This document shows, in pieces, positions 11,141 through 20,725 of a stretch of 64,000 nt of DNA. Source of the DNA: Planctomycetota bacterium (lineage in GTDB: Bacteria > Planctomycetota > OFTM77). The stretch lies in the NCBI GenBank assembly GCA_029260795.1, contig JAJDCO010000010.1:22164-86163 (forward strand). Direction: 5' to 3'. The position numbers and the translations under genes are program-made. Under the pieces are notes generated by a model. It did not search any database and was not told the origin of the DNA. It worked only from the letters and a program-made list of their open reading frames with translations. The number at the start of each line of letters is the position of its first letter. Position 1 is the stretch's first letter.

Positions 11141-11872
11141 ATGGTGAAAATGGCATTCGGATTCAATCAAGCTCGAGAGACGAACCCTTACGCGGTCGTC
11201 AACGCTTCGGCCGACACGCGGGCCGACTTTCTGAAGAAGACCTACCTGCATCTCGGTGGGGCGATCTGGATCTTCGCGGCGCTGGAAGCCGCGCTGCTCC
11301 AGCTGCCCGGCATCGAGAACATCATCGAACCGATGATCGGGGGGCGACTGTCCTGGCTGCTGGTGATCGGTGCCTTCATCGCGGTGAGCTACGTCGCCAA
11401 CAACTGGGCACGATCGGCAACATCGGTTCCCAAGCAGTACCTGGGCTTGGGGCTGTTCATCGTGGCGGAGGCGGTCGTCTTCCTCCCCTTGCTGTGGATC
11501 GCGAGCCGCTACGTTCCCGGAGCGATCCAGATCGCGGCCGTCGCGACGCTGATCCTCTTCTCCGGGCTGACCGCGATCGTCTTCGTCACGCGCAAGGACT
11601 TCTCGTTCCTGCGGGGCATCCTCGGCGTCGGTATGCTGGTCGCCGTCGGCCTCATCGTCGCCTCGATGATCTTCGGATTCACGCTCGGGCTCGTCTTCAT
11701 CGTCGCCATGATCGGCATCGCCGCCGGCTACGTGCTGTACGACACCTCGAATGTCCTCCATCATTATCGGACCGATCAGCACGTCGCGGCCTCGCTGGCG
11801 CTGTTCGCCTCGGTCGCGCTGCTGTTCTGGTACATCCTGCAGCTCGTGATGTCGTTGACCAGCCGAGACTGA
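11141..11872 (+). CDS. BAX inhibitor-1/YccA family membrane protein
   Basis: Seven hydrophobic segments; FLKKTYLHLGGAIWIFAALEAALL... LYDTSNVLHHY. Confidence 0.85.
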   Translation: MVKMAFGFNQARETNPYAVVNASADTRADFLKKTYLHLGGAIWIFAALEAALLQLPGIENIIEPMIGGRLSWLLVIGAFIAVSYVANNWARSATSVPKQYLGLGLFIVAEAVVFLPLLWIASRYVPGAIQIAAVATLILFSGLTAIVFVTRKDFSFLRGILGVGMLVAVGLIVASMIFGFTLGLVFIVAMIGIAAGYVLYDTSNVLHHYRTDQHVAASLALFASVALLFWYILQLVMSLTSRD

Positions 11873-12019
11873 GCCGTCGAGCGGGAGGCGGGCGGGCGAA
11901 AGCGACCGCCCGCGGCCGATGGGGGGGCGGTGCGGGCGGTGCTTGATCGGCGCGCGATCCCGGCTAGACTCAGCCCCAACGTGCTTCATTCTGACGTCCG
12001 TGAACGAGAGCTTTGGTCC

Positions 12020-12724
12020 ATGTCGATCCCCTCGGAAGCCCAGATACTCCCTTCCCCACCAGGCTCGGCACAGGCGCCGGACCGACCCTTGCCACCGTTG
12101 CCTCCGGGCGGTGGCGGCGGTGGCGGACGCGGTGACGGCCCGGCCTTCGGCTCCACTCCCTACGAGAGCGGGCCTCCCATTCCCGCCGCCAAGCTCGCCA
12201 TGATGGTCTTTCTGGGCTCGGTGACGATGCTGTTCGTGGGCCTGATGGGGGCCTATCTCGTCTTGCGCGGTGGTCTGACGCCTTGGCCGCCGCCCGGCAT
12301 GCCGCCCCGCCCCGTTGGCTTGTGGGGCAGCACGGCGCTGATCGGTATGAGCAGCCTCATGCTCCTGGTGGCCAGTCGTCGGTTGCGCCGCGACGCTCAG
12401 CAGGGCTTCCGCCTGACGTTGGTCCTGACCGCCGTGTTCGGCGTCGCGTTCCTGGTCGTGCAGGTCATTCTCTGGCGCAGCCAGTTTGCGGCCGGCCTCC
12501 AGTTCAAGAACAACGTCTACGCGGGCGTCTTCTACCTCCTCACCGGTGCCCATTTCATTCACGTCGTCGGTGGAGTCGTGGCCTTGGCCGGGGTCGGCCT
12601 GCGAGCGTTTCGGGGCGGTTACCGATCCCAGAGCCGCGTCGGCTTCGACGTGTTCTCGCTCTACTGGCACACGATCGGTGTCCTGTGGCTTCCCCTGTTC
12701 GCGGCGATCTATCTGGTGAACTGA
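12020..12724 (+). CDS. Cytochrome c oxidase subunit III family protein
   Basis: TM-rich; YAGVFYLLTGAHFIHVVGGVVAL and SRVGFDVFSLYWHTIGVLWLPLFAAIYLV are COX3 signatures. Start moved to 12020 (MSIPSEAQ). Confidence 0.85.
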   Translation: MSIPSEAQILPSPPGSAQAPDRPLPPLPPGGGGGGGRGDGPAFGSTPYESGPPIPAAKLAMMVFLGSVTMLFVGLMGAYLVLRGGLTPWPPPGMPPRPVGLWGSTALIGMSSLMLLVASRRLRRDAQQGFRLTLVLTAVFGVAFLVVQVILWRSQFAAGLQFKNNVYAGVFYLLTGAHFIHVVGGVVALAGVGLRAFRGGYRSQSRVGFDVFSLYWHTIGVLWLPLFAAIYLVN

Positions 12725-12897
12725 TGGCCTACGACGCGAACGAGCACGAAGGCTTGGAGCCGAGTGAAGTCCCTTCACCGGCGGATCTTGAAGAGGCCCG
12801 GCGCGATCGTCGGGATGTGACGATCGTCATTGCCGTCATCGTGGGCGGCTTCGTGTTGGGCATCTTCGCGCTGCTGGCCTCGCTGATCTTCTTCTGA
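12724..12897 (+). CDS. Small single-TM protein coupled to coxC (57 aa)
   Basis: ATGA overlap with the upstream stop; MAYDANEHEG...DVTIVIAVIVGGFVLGIFALLASLIFF. Not listed as a separate ORF in the track. Confidence 0.65.
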   Translation: MAYDANEHEGLEPSEVPSPADLEEARRDRRDVTIVIAVIVGGFVLGIFALLASLIFF

Positions 12898-12912
12898 GCG
12901 ATTCGGCTTCGC

Positions 12913-13269
12913 TCAGCGGTTCAGCGTTTCGTTCTGGGCGACTTGACGGGCGACCTGTCGGGCAATGGTCTCGGCCAACCCGAACTGTCCGGTCTTGGCG
13001 AGATGCTCGCCCATCGCCCGGTCGAACATGCCCTCGTAGACGTTGCTGCCGGGTGCGCTCCCAAAGAGGCCTTCTCCGGGTAGCGTGGCGCGCATGCGCT
13101 CGAGCAGCGTGGAGATGAAGTAGGACTCGAGCTGACGAGCGGACTCGAGGATCTCCTGAAAGCTCTGTCCGCTTTCGAGATCTTCGCGAGTCTTGCTCAG
13201 GCGAGCGGTGTCGAGCTGGTTCCAAGCAGGTGGTCCGAGCTCGGTGGGCGCGGCGGTGTCGTCGATCAT
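12913..13269 (-). CDS. flgJ: Flagellar rod-binding protein (FlgJ N-terminal domain type)
   Basis: ARQLESYFISTLLERMRATLPGEGLFGSAPGSNVYEGMFDRAMGEHLAKTGQFGLAETIARQV. Confidence 0.8.
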   Translation of the reverse strand: MIDDTAAPTELGPPAWNQLDTARLSKTREDLESGQSFQEILESARQLESYFISTLLERMRATLPGEGLFGSAPGSNVYEGMFDRAMGEHLAKTGQFGLAETIARQVARQVAQNETLNR

Positions 13270-13491
13270 GGAGACCTCGGATCCAGGGTGAGACTTCTCT
13301 TCCTTCCCTATCGGCCCTCAGGGCACAGAAGCTGTTCCGAGCGGCTGGAAGAGCGACGAACAGGGGGATCATTCAAGTAATGGACCCCGGCTCGCCGAGA
13401 GGTATTCAGAAGGCACGGCCGTGAGGAATCTCAGGCCATTGCCCGGCCACGAGTCGTTCGAACGCCGGTCCCTCGGACCCGGGAATGAGAT

Positions 13492-14328
13492 ATGACGCTC
13501 ACCGAGCTCGCAGACAAGGTGGACCAGCTCTCGCCGGAGGCCAAGGTGCTCCAGCGAGTGCTCGAGATCACCGCCGATCCCAACTTCCGCGTCGAAGATC
13601 TGGTGTCGGTCGTGCAGCTGGATGGTGGGCTCACGGGTCACGTGTTGCGCTTCTGCAACTCGGCCCTGTTCTCGTTGCCGCGAACGATCGAGAGCCTCTC
13701 CGAAGCGACGATGTACTTGGGGAGTCGACAGGTCGCCAATCTGGCCACGACCTTCTGTACGTCGCGCTCGTTCTTCTCGGGCTCGTTCGACAAGTCTCCA
13801 TTCTCTCGGGAGACGCTCTGGACGCGGTCGGTGGCTTCGGCTTTCGCGGGTGACCTGCTGGCGAACCAGTCGAGCTACTCCGTCACGGGCACTGCCTATA
13901 CGGCGGGCCTCCTGCACGACCTCGGGCTGAGCATCCTGTGCCGCGAAGTCGGGTCGTACGCCGACGTGGTCCGCCAAGCGGACGACGATCTCGACAGCTT
14001 GACCGGCTGCGAGCAGCAGATCCTCGGCTTCGATCATTGCCAGCTCGGCTCTGAGATCGCCAAGCGATGGCGGCTCGGAGATCGGCTGGTGCAAGGCATC
14101 TTGAACCACCACCAGGAGACGGCTCCGCCGCAGGATCCCCAGCTGTGCTCGATCGTGCGAGTCGCGGACGTCGTGTCGTGGCAGCTCTTCCCCGATCCGC
14201 GCTTCCAACCGATCAAGGTGAACGTCGGTGACCTGCATCGGCTGAAGCTGGACGAGGACCACTTCGAGCAGACGACCGAGTTCGTCGGTCGCCAGATGGA
14301 GGTCGCGGGCGAGCTGCTCTCGGTCTGA
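13492..14328 (+). CDS. HDOD domain protein
   Basis: LQRVLEITADPNFRVEDLVSVVQLDGGLTGHVLRFCNSALFSLPRTIESLSEATMYLGSRQVANLA...AGLLHDLGLSIL. Confidence 0.9.
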   Translation: MTLTELADKVDQLSPEAKVLQRVLEITADPNFRVEDLVSVVQLDGGLTGHVLRFCNSALFSLPRTIESLSEATMYLGSRQVANLATTFCTSRSFFSGSFDKSPFSRETLWTRSVASAFAGDLLANQSSYSVTGTAYTAGLLHDLGLSILCREVGSYADVVRQADDDLDSLTGCEQQILGFDHCQLGSEIAKRWRLGDRLVQGILNHHQETAPPQDPQLCSIVRVADVVSWQLFPDPRFQPIKVNVGDLHRLKLDEDHFEQTTEFVGRQMEVAGELLSV

Positions 14329-14457
14329 AAGAGCCCATCGTCCCTGAGCCGGAGGTCGCTCGTCGGCGGTTCCCGCGCCGAGCGCACCGGAGTGGACGGT
14401 CCCCGAGGCGGGGCCGAGGCGAGTGCCCCGGCCCGTCGGCCTCGTGGGCGGGAGATC

Positions 14458-16401
14458 TCAAAGGATCAGGTTCAGGGATTCCTGCATGATCTGGTTGGCG
14501 ATCGAGATCACCCGGGAGTTGGCTTGGTAGCCACGCTGGGCTTCGATCATCTTCACGAACTCACCGGACAGATCGACGTTGCTGCTCTCGAGAGCGCCAG
14601 CTTGCACCGAGGCACCGCTGAGGTCGGCGTTGCCAAGCGTGAGCTGGCCCGAGTTGGCCGACGCGCTGTAGAGCGAGTCGCCTTGCCGGATGAGCCCGCC
14701 GGCATTGGCAAAGCTCGCGACGGCGACCGTGTCGAACTCTTGGATCTGACCGTTCGAGTAGATTCCTTGGACGACGCCTGCTCCATTGACGGCAAAATCG
14801 AGCAGGTCTCCGGCCGCGTAGCCATCCTGGCTGTGGACGCGCACCTGACCGTTCGAGCCGAATTGGCTCAGGCCATCGGTCTCCTCGCTGCTGCCGAACT
14901 CGAGGGCGATCGTCTGGAGTGCGGAGATGCCGTCGAACTGAAGCTCGAGGTTCGGGTCGCCTTGCCCGCCTCCCGTCACCCCGATGAGCTTTCCGTTGTC
15001 GTCGAATCGGATCTCGTCGATCGCGCCGTCTACCACGGTGACACCGTCCTCACCGAAGTCGGCGGAGAGGTTCCAGAGGTTGGTATCCTCGCGCGTGAAC
15101 GTGAGCGTCACGTCGTGACTCAGACCTTGGCTATCGAAGACCTGGGTCACCAGCGTCACTTGGTCCCGGTCGGCGCCGTCCGTGGTCACTTCGAGCCGGT
15201 TCTCGGTGAAGGCCGAGGATCCGGTGTTCCCGACCTCATCGGTGAAGTTGAGCGTGAGGTTGGCGTCCCCGGACTCGTCGGCGGTGAGGATGAGATTTCC
15301 CGCGCTGTCGAGCGTGGCGGTCGCCGAGTCGAAGGAGCTCGACACGAGGTCGCGCAGCTCGCCCAGCGTCGTGCCGTCGACACCGTAGACGAAGCTGACG
15401 TCGACTGACGTGCCATCGGCTTCGGTGCCCTGGACGCGGATCGTGTCGCCCGTGACGTAGGCCTCGCGATTGAACTTGAGGGCGTTGAGGTCCGACGTCT
15501 CCGTGGCGAGGGCCTCGGTGCCCTGGAACTCGGTGTCGATCGTGAAGCCGAGGGTCGCGGCGACCGAGCCCGTCACCTCGCGAATCTCGAGCTTCTGATC
15601 CGCGCCGCGAACGGTCGTGTTGATCTCGAGAGCACCACCGGTGTTGATGATCGCCTCGGCTTCCGAAGTGCCGATCTGGGACTCGATGGAGGCTTGGACC
15701 TCGGACAGCGTCGCGTTGTTGATGTCCGCGAAGTCGCCGGTCGAGAACGTGATGGTCCGCGATTGTCCGTTGATGCGGATGATGAACTGATCACCGTCCG
15801 TCAGCGCAAAGGGGCCGGCCGCGGCGCTGGCAGTGCTGGCGGCCGTGCCTTCCTGGAAGGCCTCCTTGGTCGTGAGCTCCTCAGTCTTGGGCCCGTTCTG
15901 CTCGGCCGGCAGGTTCCCTTCGATCGTCACCGAGCTGGTCGCCTGGGGGGCGAAGGTGTCGGCGATCGGAAGCTGGATGTCGCCGCCCCCGGCGGACTGC
16001 ACGCGGAGACCCGTTCGGCTGTCGATCAGGTTGCGATTGCCATCCACGTCGAAGGCACCGGCGCGCGTGTAGAAATCCTGTGTACCGTTGTTGAGCACGA
16101 AGAAGCCGTTGCCCCGGAGGGCGAGATCGAAGGTCCGTCCGGTGTTGAAGAAAGAGCCCTGGGCGGTGTTCAGGTCGATGCTGGCGAGCTGCACGCCGGT
16201 GCCGATCGCCTGGGCGTTCTGACCACCGAGCGCTCCCTCGGGTCCGGTCGCGGGCCGGATCACCTGCGAGTAGAGATCCTTGAACGTCGCGCGGGCTCCC
16301 CAGAAGCCGACCGTGTTCACGTTGGCGATGTTGTCGCCAATCAGGTCGAGATGCCGCTGGTTGGCGCGCAAGCCAGAGAGGGCCGTGCTGAACGAATGCA
16401 T
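14458..16401 (-). CDS. flgE: Flagellar hook protein FlgE
   Basis: MHSFSTALSGLRANQRHLDLIGDNIANVNTVGFWGARATFKDLYSQ...; C-terminal SSNVDLSGEFVKMIEAQRGYQANSRVISIANQIMQESLNL. Confidence 0.95.
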   Translation of the reverse strand: MHSFSTALSGLRANQRHLDLIGDNIANVNTVGFWGARATFKDLYSQVIRPATGPEGALGGQNAQAIGTGVQLASIDLNTAQGSFFNTGRTFDLALRGNGFFVLNNGTQDFYTRAGAFDVDGNRNLIDSRTGLRVQSAGGGDIQLPIADTFAPQATSSVTIEGNLPAEQNGPKTEELTTKEAFQEGTAASTASAAAGPFALTDGDQFIIRINGQSRTITFSTGDFADINNATLSEVQASIESQIGTSEAEAIINTGGALEINTTVRGADQKLEIREVTGSVAATLGFTIDTEFQGTEALATETSDLNALKFNREAYVTGDTIRVQGTEADGTSVDVSFVYGVDGTTLGELRDLVSSSFDSATATLDSAGNLILTADESGDANLTLNFTDEVGNTGSSAFTENRLEVTTDGADRDQVTLVTQVFDSQGLSHDVTLTFTREDTNLWNLSADFGEDGVTVVDGAIDEIRFDDNGKLIGVTGGGQGDPNLELQFDGISALQTIALEFGSSEETDGLSQFGSNGQVRVHSQDGYAAGDLLDFAVNGAGVVQGIYSNGQIQEFDTVAVASFANAGGLIRQGDSLYSASANSGQLTLGNADLSGASVQAGALESSNVDLSGEFVKMIEAQRGYQANSRVISIANQIMQESLNLIL

Positions 16402-16446
16402 GGTATCGGTCTCCGCAACGGGATGATGATTGAGGGAGAGGCTCGG

Positions 16447-16884
16447 TCAGCTCTCGTCAGTGCCGTGCACACGAACCAGATAGCCCAGCGGAATGTCTTG
16501 CCCGTCCACGCGAAGCTGGACCAGGCCCTGCTCGACCGAGACCGACTCGACCGACCCCGAGGACTCTTCCCCGGTGCTGGGATCGACGTAGTCGATGTCC
16601 CGGCCGATGAGCGCGCTTCCTTGCGAGAGCTGCTGGAGCGTCAAGGACTCCTGTTGCATTTGTGCCAGGAGATCCATGCGCGCATTGAGGTTCTGGGTGC
16701 TCTCCAATGACGAGAACTGGGCCAGCTGGCCAACGAACTCGTTGTTGTCCTGTGGCTCCAGCGGGCTTTGGTTGCGGAGCTGAGCGATCAGCAACGTCAG
16801 GAACTCCTGGCTGTTCACCTGACCCGAATCATTGGAGCTTCCAATCGAGCCCGTCGAGCCCGCTCCGATTGCCGAGATGTCCAT
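16447..16884 (-). CDS. flgD: Flagellar hook-capping protein FlgD
   Basis: NSQEFLTLLIAQLRNQSPLEPQDNNEFVGQLAQFSSLESTQNLNARMD. Confidence 0.93.
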   Translation of the reverse strand: MDISAIGAGSTGSIGSSNDSGQVNSQEFLTLLIAQLRNQSPLEPQDNNEFVGQLAQFSSLESTQNLNARMDLLAQMQQESLTLQQLSQGSALIGRDIDYVDPSTGEESSGSVESVSVEQGLVQLRVDGQDIPLGYLVRVHGTDES

Positions 16885-16893
16885 TTCATTTCC

Positions 16894-18186
16894 TCAAATG
16901 ATCTCATTGAAGGGAGCCGACGAGTTGTCGCGCTTCAACCCGGAGGTCGAGCCGCTTCGCGTCGGACGAGTATTCGAATCGGGCCGATCCGTGCCTTTCT
17001 GCCAGCTCAACCGGAGCCGTCGGGGTACGACCAAAGTCCAACTCTGCTGCTCGACACCCGCTCGCTCGAGAGCCGCTTGGAGTCGAGGAATCTCCGATTG
17101 GAGCTGCTCGCCGAGCGCCTGACGGGAGGCGATCAGACGCGCTTGAAGACCGGATGCCGTTACCTGCAGGTGGAGATTCAAGCGCCCCGCGTCCCCGATC
17201 GGGAGACGGAGCGAGAGACGATCCGGGCGGCTCGATTGCCAAACCGCGTTGTCGAGCCACGGGGCCGTCGGCGAGGGACGTGCACCGGGCTGGGTGCCCG
17301 GAGGGGGCGGCGTGGGGTCGACTCGGGCCGGATTCGGAAGCCCGACCGACAGCGGCGGCGGGCCTTCTCGAGCCGGCAGCTCGCGGCCAGCGGGCGCGGC
17401 CTCCTCGGCGGGCGCGGGCTTCGGGCTCTCCGCGAGCGACTCTTCGTTCGGCGGTGGCTCCGGCGTCTCCGCGTCGGAGAGCTCGGAATCCCCACTCTCC
17501 GAGCTCGCGCCATCCGGCGTTACCGCGCTCGCCGACGCGGCCCCGGACGAGGGTACGAGGGGCTCCTCCGTCTTCGAGGGAGAGGAGCTCGAAGGCTCGA
17601 GAGCCGACGGGTTGGGAATCTCGGCCACCCGCATCGGCGCCGCCGGGTCGGAGCTCTCAGGGACCGTCTGTGAGGGAAGGGGCGCCGGCTCGGAGCTCGG
17701 TGCCTGCGCGCCCGAGGTCTCGGTGGCGTGAGGGGCCGTGAGTGACGGCGTGTTCGCGTCGGGCGCTCGATCGCCGCCCGAGGAAGAGGTTGCCGGCGGA
17801 TCGGAGGGCTCGACGGAATCGGCCGACGACGGAGGATCGTCAGACGACACCGGTCCTCGAGTGTCCGCTGCCCCGGGATTCGTCGATTCGCTAGCCCCTC
17901 GCTGCGAGGACGCGAGTGCGTCGGGGCTCGAGGACGGGCCGTCGACGGACCGAGAGCGATCTCCGGGACCGCTGCTCGAAGGGGGGCCGGTGCGAGCGTT
18001 CGAGGTGCCCTCCGGCGCGCGGCTGCTCGTGGGCTCCGCACTCGATCGAGGGTCCGGTGGTCGTGCCGAGCTCTCCTGATGGACCAAGAGGATGCCGGCA
18101 AACGACATCGCCGCCGCTGACCGCGGCTCCGAGGGCCTGGCTTTCTCGAGGGGCTCGTCGGGTTGTCGAGTGGCGATGATCTTCAT
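16894..18186 (-). CDS. fliK: Flagellar hook-length control protein FliK
   Basis: Long Pro/Ser/Glu-rich N-terminal region, then LSLRLPIGDAGRLNLHLQVTASGLQARLIASRQALGEQLQSEIPRLQAALERAGV; upstream of flgD/flgE. Confidence 0.8.
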   Translation of the reverse strand: MKIIATRQPDEPLEKARPSEPRSAAAMSFAGILLVHQESSARPPDPRSSAEPTSSRAPEGTSNARTGPPSSSGPGDRSRSVDGPSSSPDALASSQRGASESTNPGAADTRGPVSSDDPPSSADSVEPSDPPATSSSGGDRAPDANTPSLTAPHATETSGAQAPSSEPAPLPSQTVPESSDPAAPMRVAEIPNPSALEPSSSSPSKTEEPLVPSSGAASASAVTPDGASSESGDSELSDAETPEPPPNEESLAESPKPAPAEEAAPAGRELPAREGPPPLSVGLPNPARVDPTPPPPGTQPGARPSPTAPWLDNAVWQSSRPDRLSLRLPIGDAGRLNLHLQVTASGLQARLIASRQALGEQLQSEIPRLQAALERAGVEQQSWTLVVPRRLRLSWQKGTDRPDSNTRPTRSGSTSGLKRDNSSAPFNEII

Positions 18187-18216
18187 GGGGCCGTTTTCTC
18201 CGTTCGACCCCGATTC

Positions 18217-18232
18217 GCAATCGATGTGCCCC
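18217..18232 (-). promoter_or_regulatory. Candidate sigma54 (-24/-12) promoter for fliK-flgD-flgE
   Basis: Minus strand GGGGCACATCGATTGC: GG-N10-GC spacing, matching TGGCAC-N5-TTGC except the first T. Ends about 31 nt before the fliK ATG. Confidence 0.55.
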
Positions 18233-18470
18233 GAGCGGCGAGTTTTTTAAGTCATTTATCGGTAGTGCATTGAGGTCAAGTCTCTCTCGCCGAAAGCCGC
18301 GATCGGGCCGGAATCCCTTTCCGGCAGAGGTGCGTTTCCTTCCGTTGCGAGCTCAGAGGATCAAGGAAATCGGGGATCGAGCCTGAAGTCTCCGCGTTTT
18401 TGGTCGAAAATCCCTGGTGTACAGCACCTGGAGATTCGTTCGACGGGAACCAACTCAGAAGGACTCCGTC

Positions 18471-18764
18471 ATGGACATCAAACCAATCCCACCCGATCCG
18501 TTGGAGCCTCGAGGCAAGGCAGCCAGTGCACGCTCCTCGGCCGACGGACCGTCCGCAGCGGCGCCCAAGGATTCCATTGAGGTGTCGGACTCGGTCGAGA
18601 TGTTCACGGACGTCGCCAAGCGACTTCGCGAGAACCTGAACCAAGTCCGCGTCGAGCGGACGGAGCTCCTGCGAGCCGTCCAGGAGATGCTGGCCGACGG
18701 CTCGATCGACAACGACGACGTGCTCACGGACACTGCGAACGCGATTCTGCGAGACGACAACTGA
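18471..18764 (+). CDS. flgM: FlgM-like anti-sigma28 factor (putative)
   Basis: 97 aa; DSVEMFTDVAKRLRENLNQVRVERTELLRAVQEMLADGSIDNDDVLTDTANAIL resembles FlgM C-terminal helices; lies in the flagellar locus. Start placed at MDIKPI. Confidence 0.5.
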   Translation: MDIKPIPPDPLEPRGKAASARSSADGPSAAAPKDSIEVSDSVEMFTDVAKRLRENLNQVRVERTELLRAVQEMLADGSIDNDDVLTDTANAILRDDN

Positions 18765-18993
18765 GCCCGTCTCACAGGACGGCAGGCTCGGAGCCGACAT
18801 CCCGGCTTCGTGACGACGTTTCAGGCCGGCCTCCCGGCTGAGAGGTTCGACTCGTTCCCGGTCGCTCGCGCCACGGACGAGCCCCCCCGAGTCAGCGCGC
18901 GATGGAGGATGCACGGCGGCGGTTGCCGAGAATCGCGCACCTTCGATCGTGGGACGAGACGCCCCGCGGGATCGAAGTTCGACCCCTGCGAGC

Positions 18994-19626
18994 TCAGCGA
19001 CTCAGAGTCGCCCACCGAATCGTCACCGACTCGCCGGGGACGTGCTCGAGCACCAGGATCTTCGCGACCCGCTCGAAGCTTCGGTCTTGGCGGTCCGTCA
19101 GGCGCACGAGGTAGACATGGCCGGAGCGGACCTCGCGCCGATCGAGCGTCCGAGGACGGAGCTTCATCAGCTCGTCGTACTCCTTGAGCTCGACGCTCCG
19201 ATCGGGTGACTCGGTGTCTTCGACCACCAAGGCGTCGTGCTCGAAGTGGATCGAGGCCCACAAGCGGCCGGCGTCGATCTCTTCTTCGTAGCCATAGTGC
19301 TCGCCCAGGCGCTCGAGTGTGCCGAGGTCGAGGATCTGACCCAGGCGATCGTCGCTCAGACCCACCTGGAAGCCACCCTCCGGTTGTCCAAAGGCCAGGT
19401 CGGCGTCGCGGAGCTCGAGACGGTTTCCGACCGGGCGAGCACCCCACTCCCCGGTCTCCAGCGAGAGAGCGTTGCGAAACGGGTCGTGGCGGTAGAGCGT
19501 CGTGACGGTTTCGTGGGTCGTCAATCGCTGCGAGCGCGGCAGGGCAGCGACGCCGAGAGGCACCAGGGCGAGAAGCCCGAAGCTCCACCGAGCGCGAGCA
19601 GGAACGACGGCGGGAGGACGGGGCAT
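18994..19626 (-). CDS. Hypothetical exported protein in flagellar locus
   Basis: MPRPPAVVPARARWSFGLLALVPLGVAALPRS signal-like N-terminus; no recognised domain. Confidence 0.6.
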   Translation of the reverse strand: MPRPPAVVPARARWSFGLLALVPLGVAALPRSQRLTTHETVTTLYRHDPFRNALSLETGEWGARPVGNRLELRDADLAFGQPEGGFQVGLSDDRLGQILDLGTLERLGEHYGYEEEIDAGRLWASIHFEHDALVVEDTESPDRSVELKEYDELMKLRPRTLDRREVRSGHVYLVRLTDRQDRSFERVAKILVLEHVPGESVTIRWATLSR

Positions 19627-19661
19627 CGGAGGCACCTCGGAAAGGAGCGCGGCGAAGCGAG

Positions 19662-20306
19662 TCAGTGTCGCAAGGGGGGAGGTTGAGTCAAGGTCTCGAG
19701 CCATCGCGTCGCCACGTATTGGTGGAAGCGCTCGAGGGAGAGCAGCGTCTCGTTACGCGCGCCGGCTCGGGAGTCGTTGGCGAATGCTTCCTCGACCCAG
19801 TTCTCCAAGTCGGCTCGGGTGCTGGTGCTGGCGGCGTCGAAGACGCCCGAGCCTTGCCACGAGACGGCCCCGGTCAGAGGCTCCTCGAAGCGCAGGCTCA
19901 GCCCGAAGCTTTGAGGAGGATAGGGACGGCAATCGATCACCTGCCCGATCAAGACGAGGTCGGGATAGAAGTCGCTCGGGAGCTTGGGAGGGAATGCCGT
20001 GGGACTGGAAGGTGCGAGGGGATCCTGGCAGGGCGCCACGACGAACCGACCACTCTTCTCGAGGGCCAAGATGAGAGCACGAACACCGCGTCTTGCGGCC
20101 TCGGGCTCCTCGCCGACATAGTGGAACGGACGAACGACCAGTCGGATCGGCAAGCCGGTGGCCGTCGAAGCGCCGTTCCAATCGGAGGCGCGCTGCTGCA
20201 CGACGATGGGCGAGCGGAGCGGTGGAGACCAGCAGGAGCTCAGCAGGACGAGTAGTCCGGCCGCCCAGCCGAGGCCGCAGAGTGTCGGCAGCTCTCGGAG
20301 GCTCAC
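19662..20306 (-). CDS. Lipoprotein, possible CsgG/FlgO-like fold
   Basis: Lipobox LLVLLSSC; LPIRLVVRPFHYVGEE...ALILALEKSGRFVV...DLVLIGQVIDCRPYPPQSFGLSLRFEEPLTGAVSWQGSGVFDA. Confidence 0.6.
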   Translation of the reverse strand: MSLRELPTLCGLGWAAGLLVLLSSCWSPPLRSPIVVQQRASDWNGASTATGLPIRLVVRPFHYVGEEPEAARRGVRALILALEKSGRFVVAPCQDPLAPSSPTAFPPKLPSDFYPDLVLIGQVIDCRPYPPQSFGLSLRFEEPLTGAVSWQGSGVFDAASTSTRADLENWVEEAFANDSRAGARNETLLSLERFHQYVATRWLETLTQPPPLRH

Positions 20307-20725
20307 TTGCCCTTCTCGGCCTTGGCGGTCTCGTTGTCTTCCATCTGCAGCTCGTAGAGCTTGGTCTGGAGCTCGATGGACTCGAGTCGGGCAGAGAGGA
20401 AGCGCTCCTTGAGGATCGACTCACGGCGCTCGGCGGCGAGCCGTCGCTCGACCTCCTGTTGGAGCTCATGGCGAAGCGTGCCGATTGCGGCTTGGAGTCG
20501 GCGCTGCTCCTCTTTCTGGGAAGCGAGGAGCTCCTCGAGCCGGTTGTTCCGCACGGTCAGCTCGCGCGTGATGCTCTCCAACTCCGACAGGCGGCGCTCG
20601 AAGTTGACGTTGGCGGAGGTCACCGGCGTGGTGTTCTGAATCGGGGCCTGGCAGCCCGTGGCCGCTCCGAGTAAGGCCATCGAGCATGCGATGGCTCGCA
20701 ACGCCCTACGAAGCATCATAGTCAC
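20303..20725 (-). CDS. Coiled-coil lipoprotein, unknown function
   Basis: MLRRALRAIACSMALLGAATGC lipobox, then a heptad-rich Glu/Arg/Leu region. Stop overlaps the start of the next gene. Confidence 0.6.
   Translation of the reverse strand: MTMMLRRALRAIACSMALLGAATGCQAPIQNTTPVTSANVNFERRLSELESITRELTVRNNRLEELLASQKEEQRRLQAAIGTLRHELQQEVERRLAAERRESILKERFLSARLESIELQTKLYELQMEDNETAKAEKGK

Noticed and set aside
12101-12132. GGCGGTGGCGGCGGTGGCGG run in coxC
   Set aside because: Low-complexity Gly-rich linker coding sequence at the N-terminus, not a distinct repeat element.
18256-18263. ACCGATAA on minus strand as a sigma28 -10 element before fliK
   Set aside because: No TAAA-like -35 at 15 +/-1 nt; the sigma54-type site nearer the gene is a better explanation.
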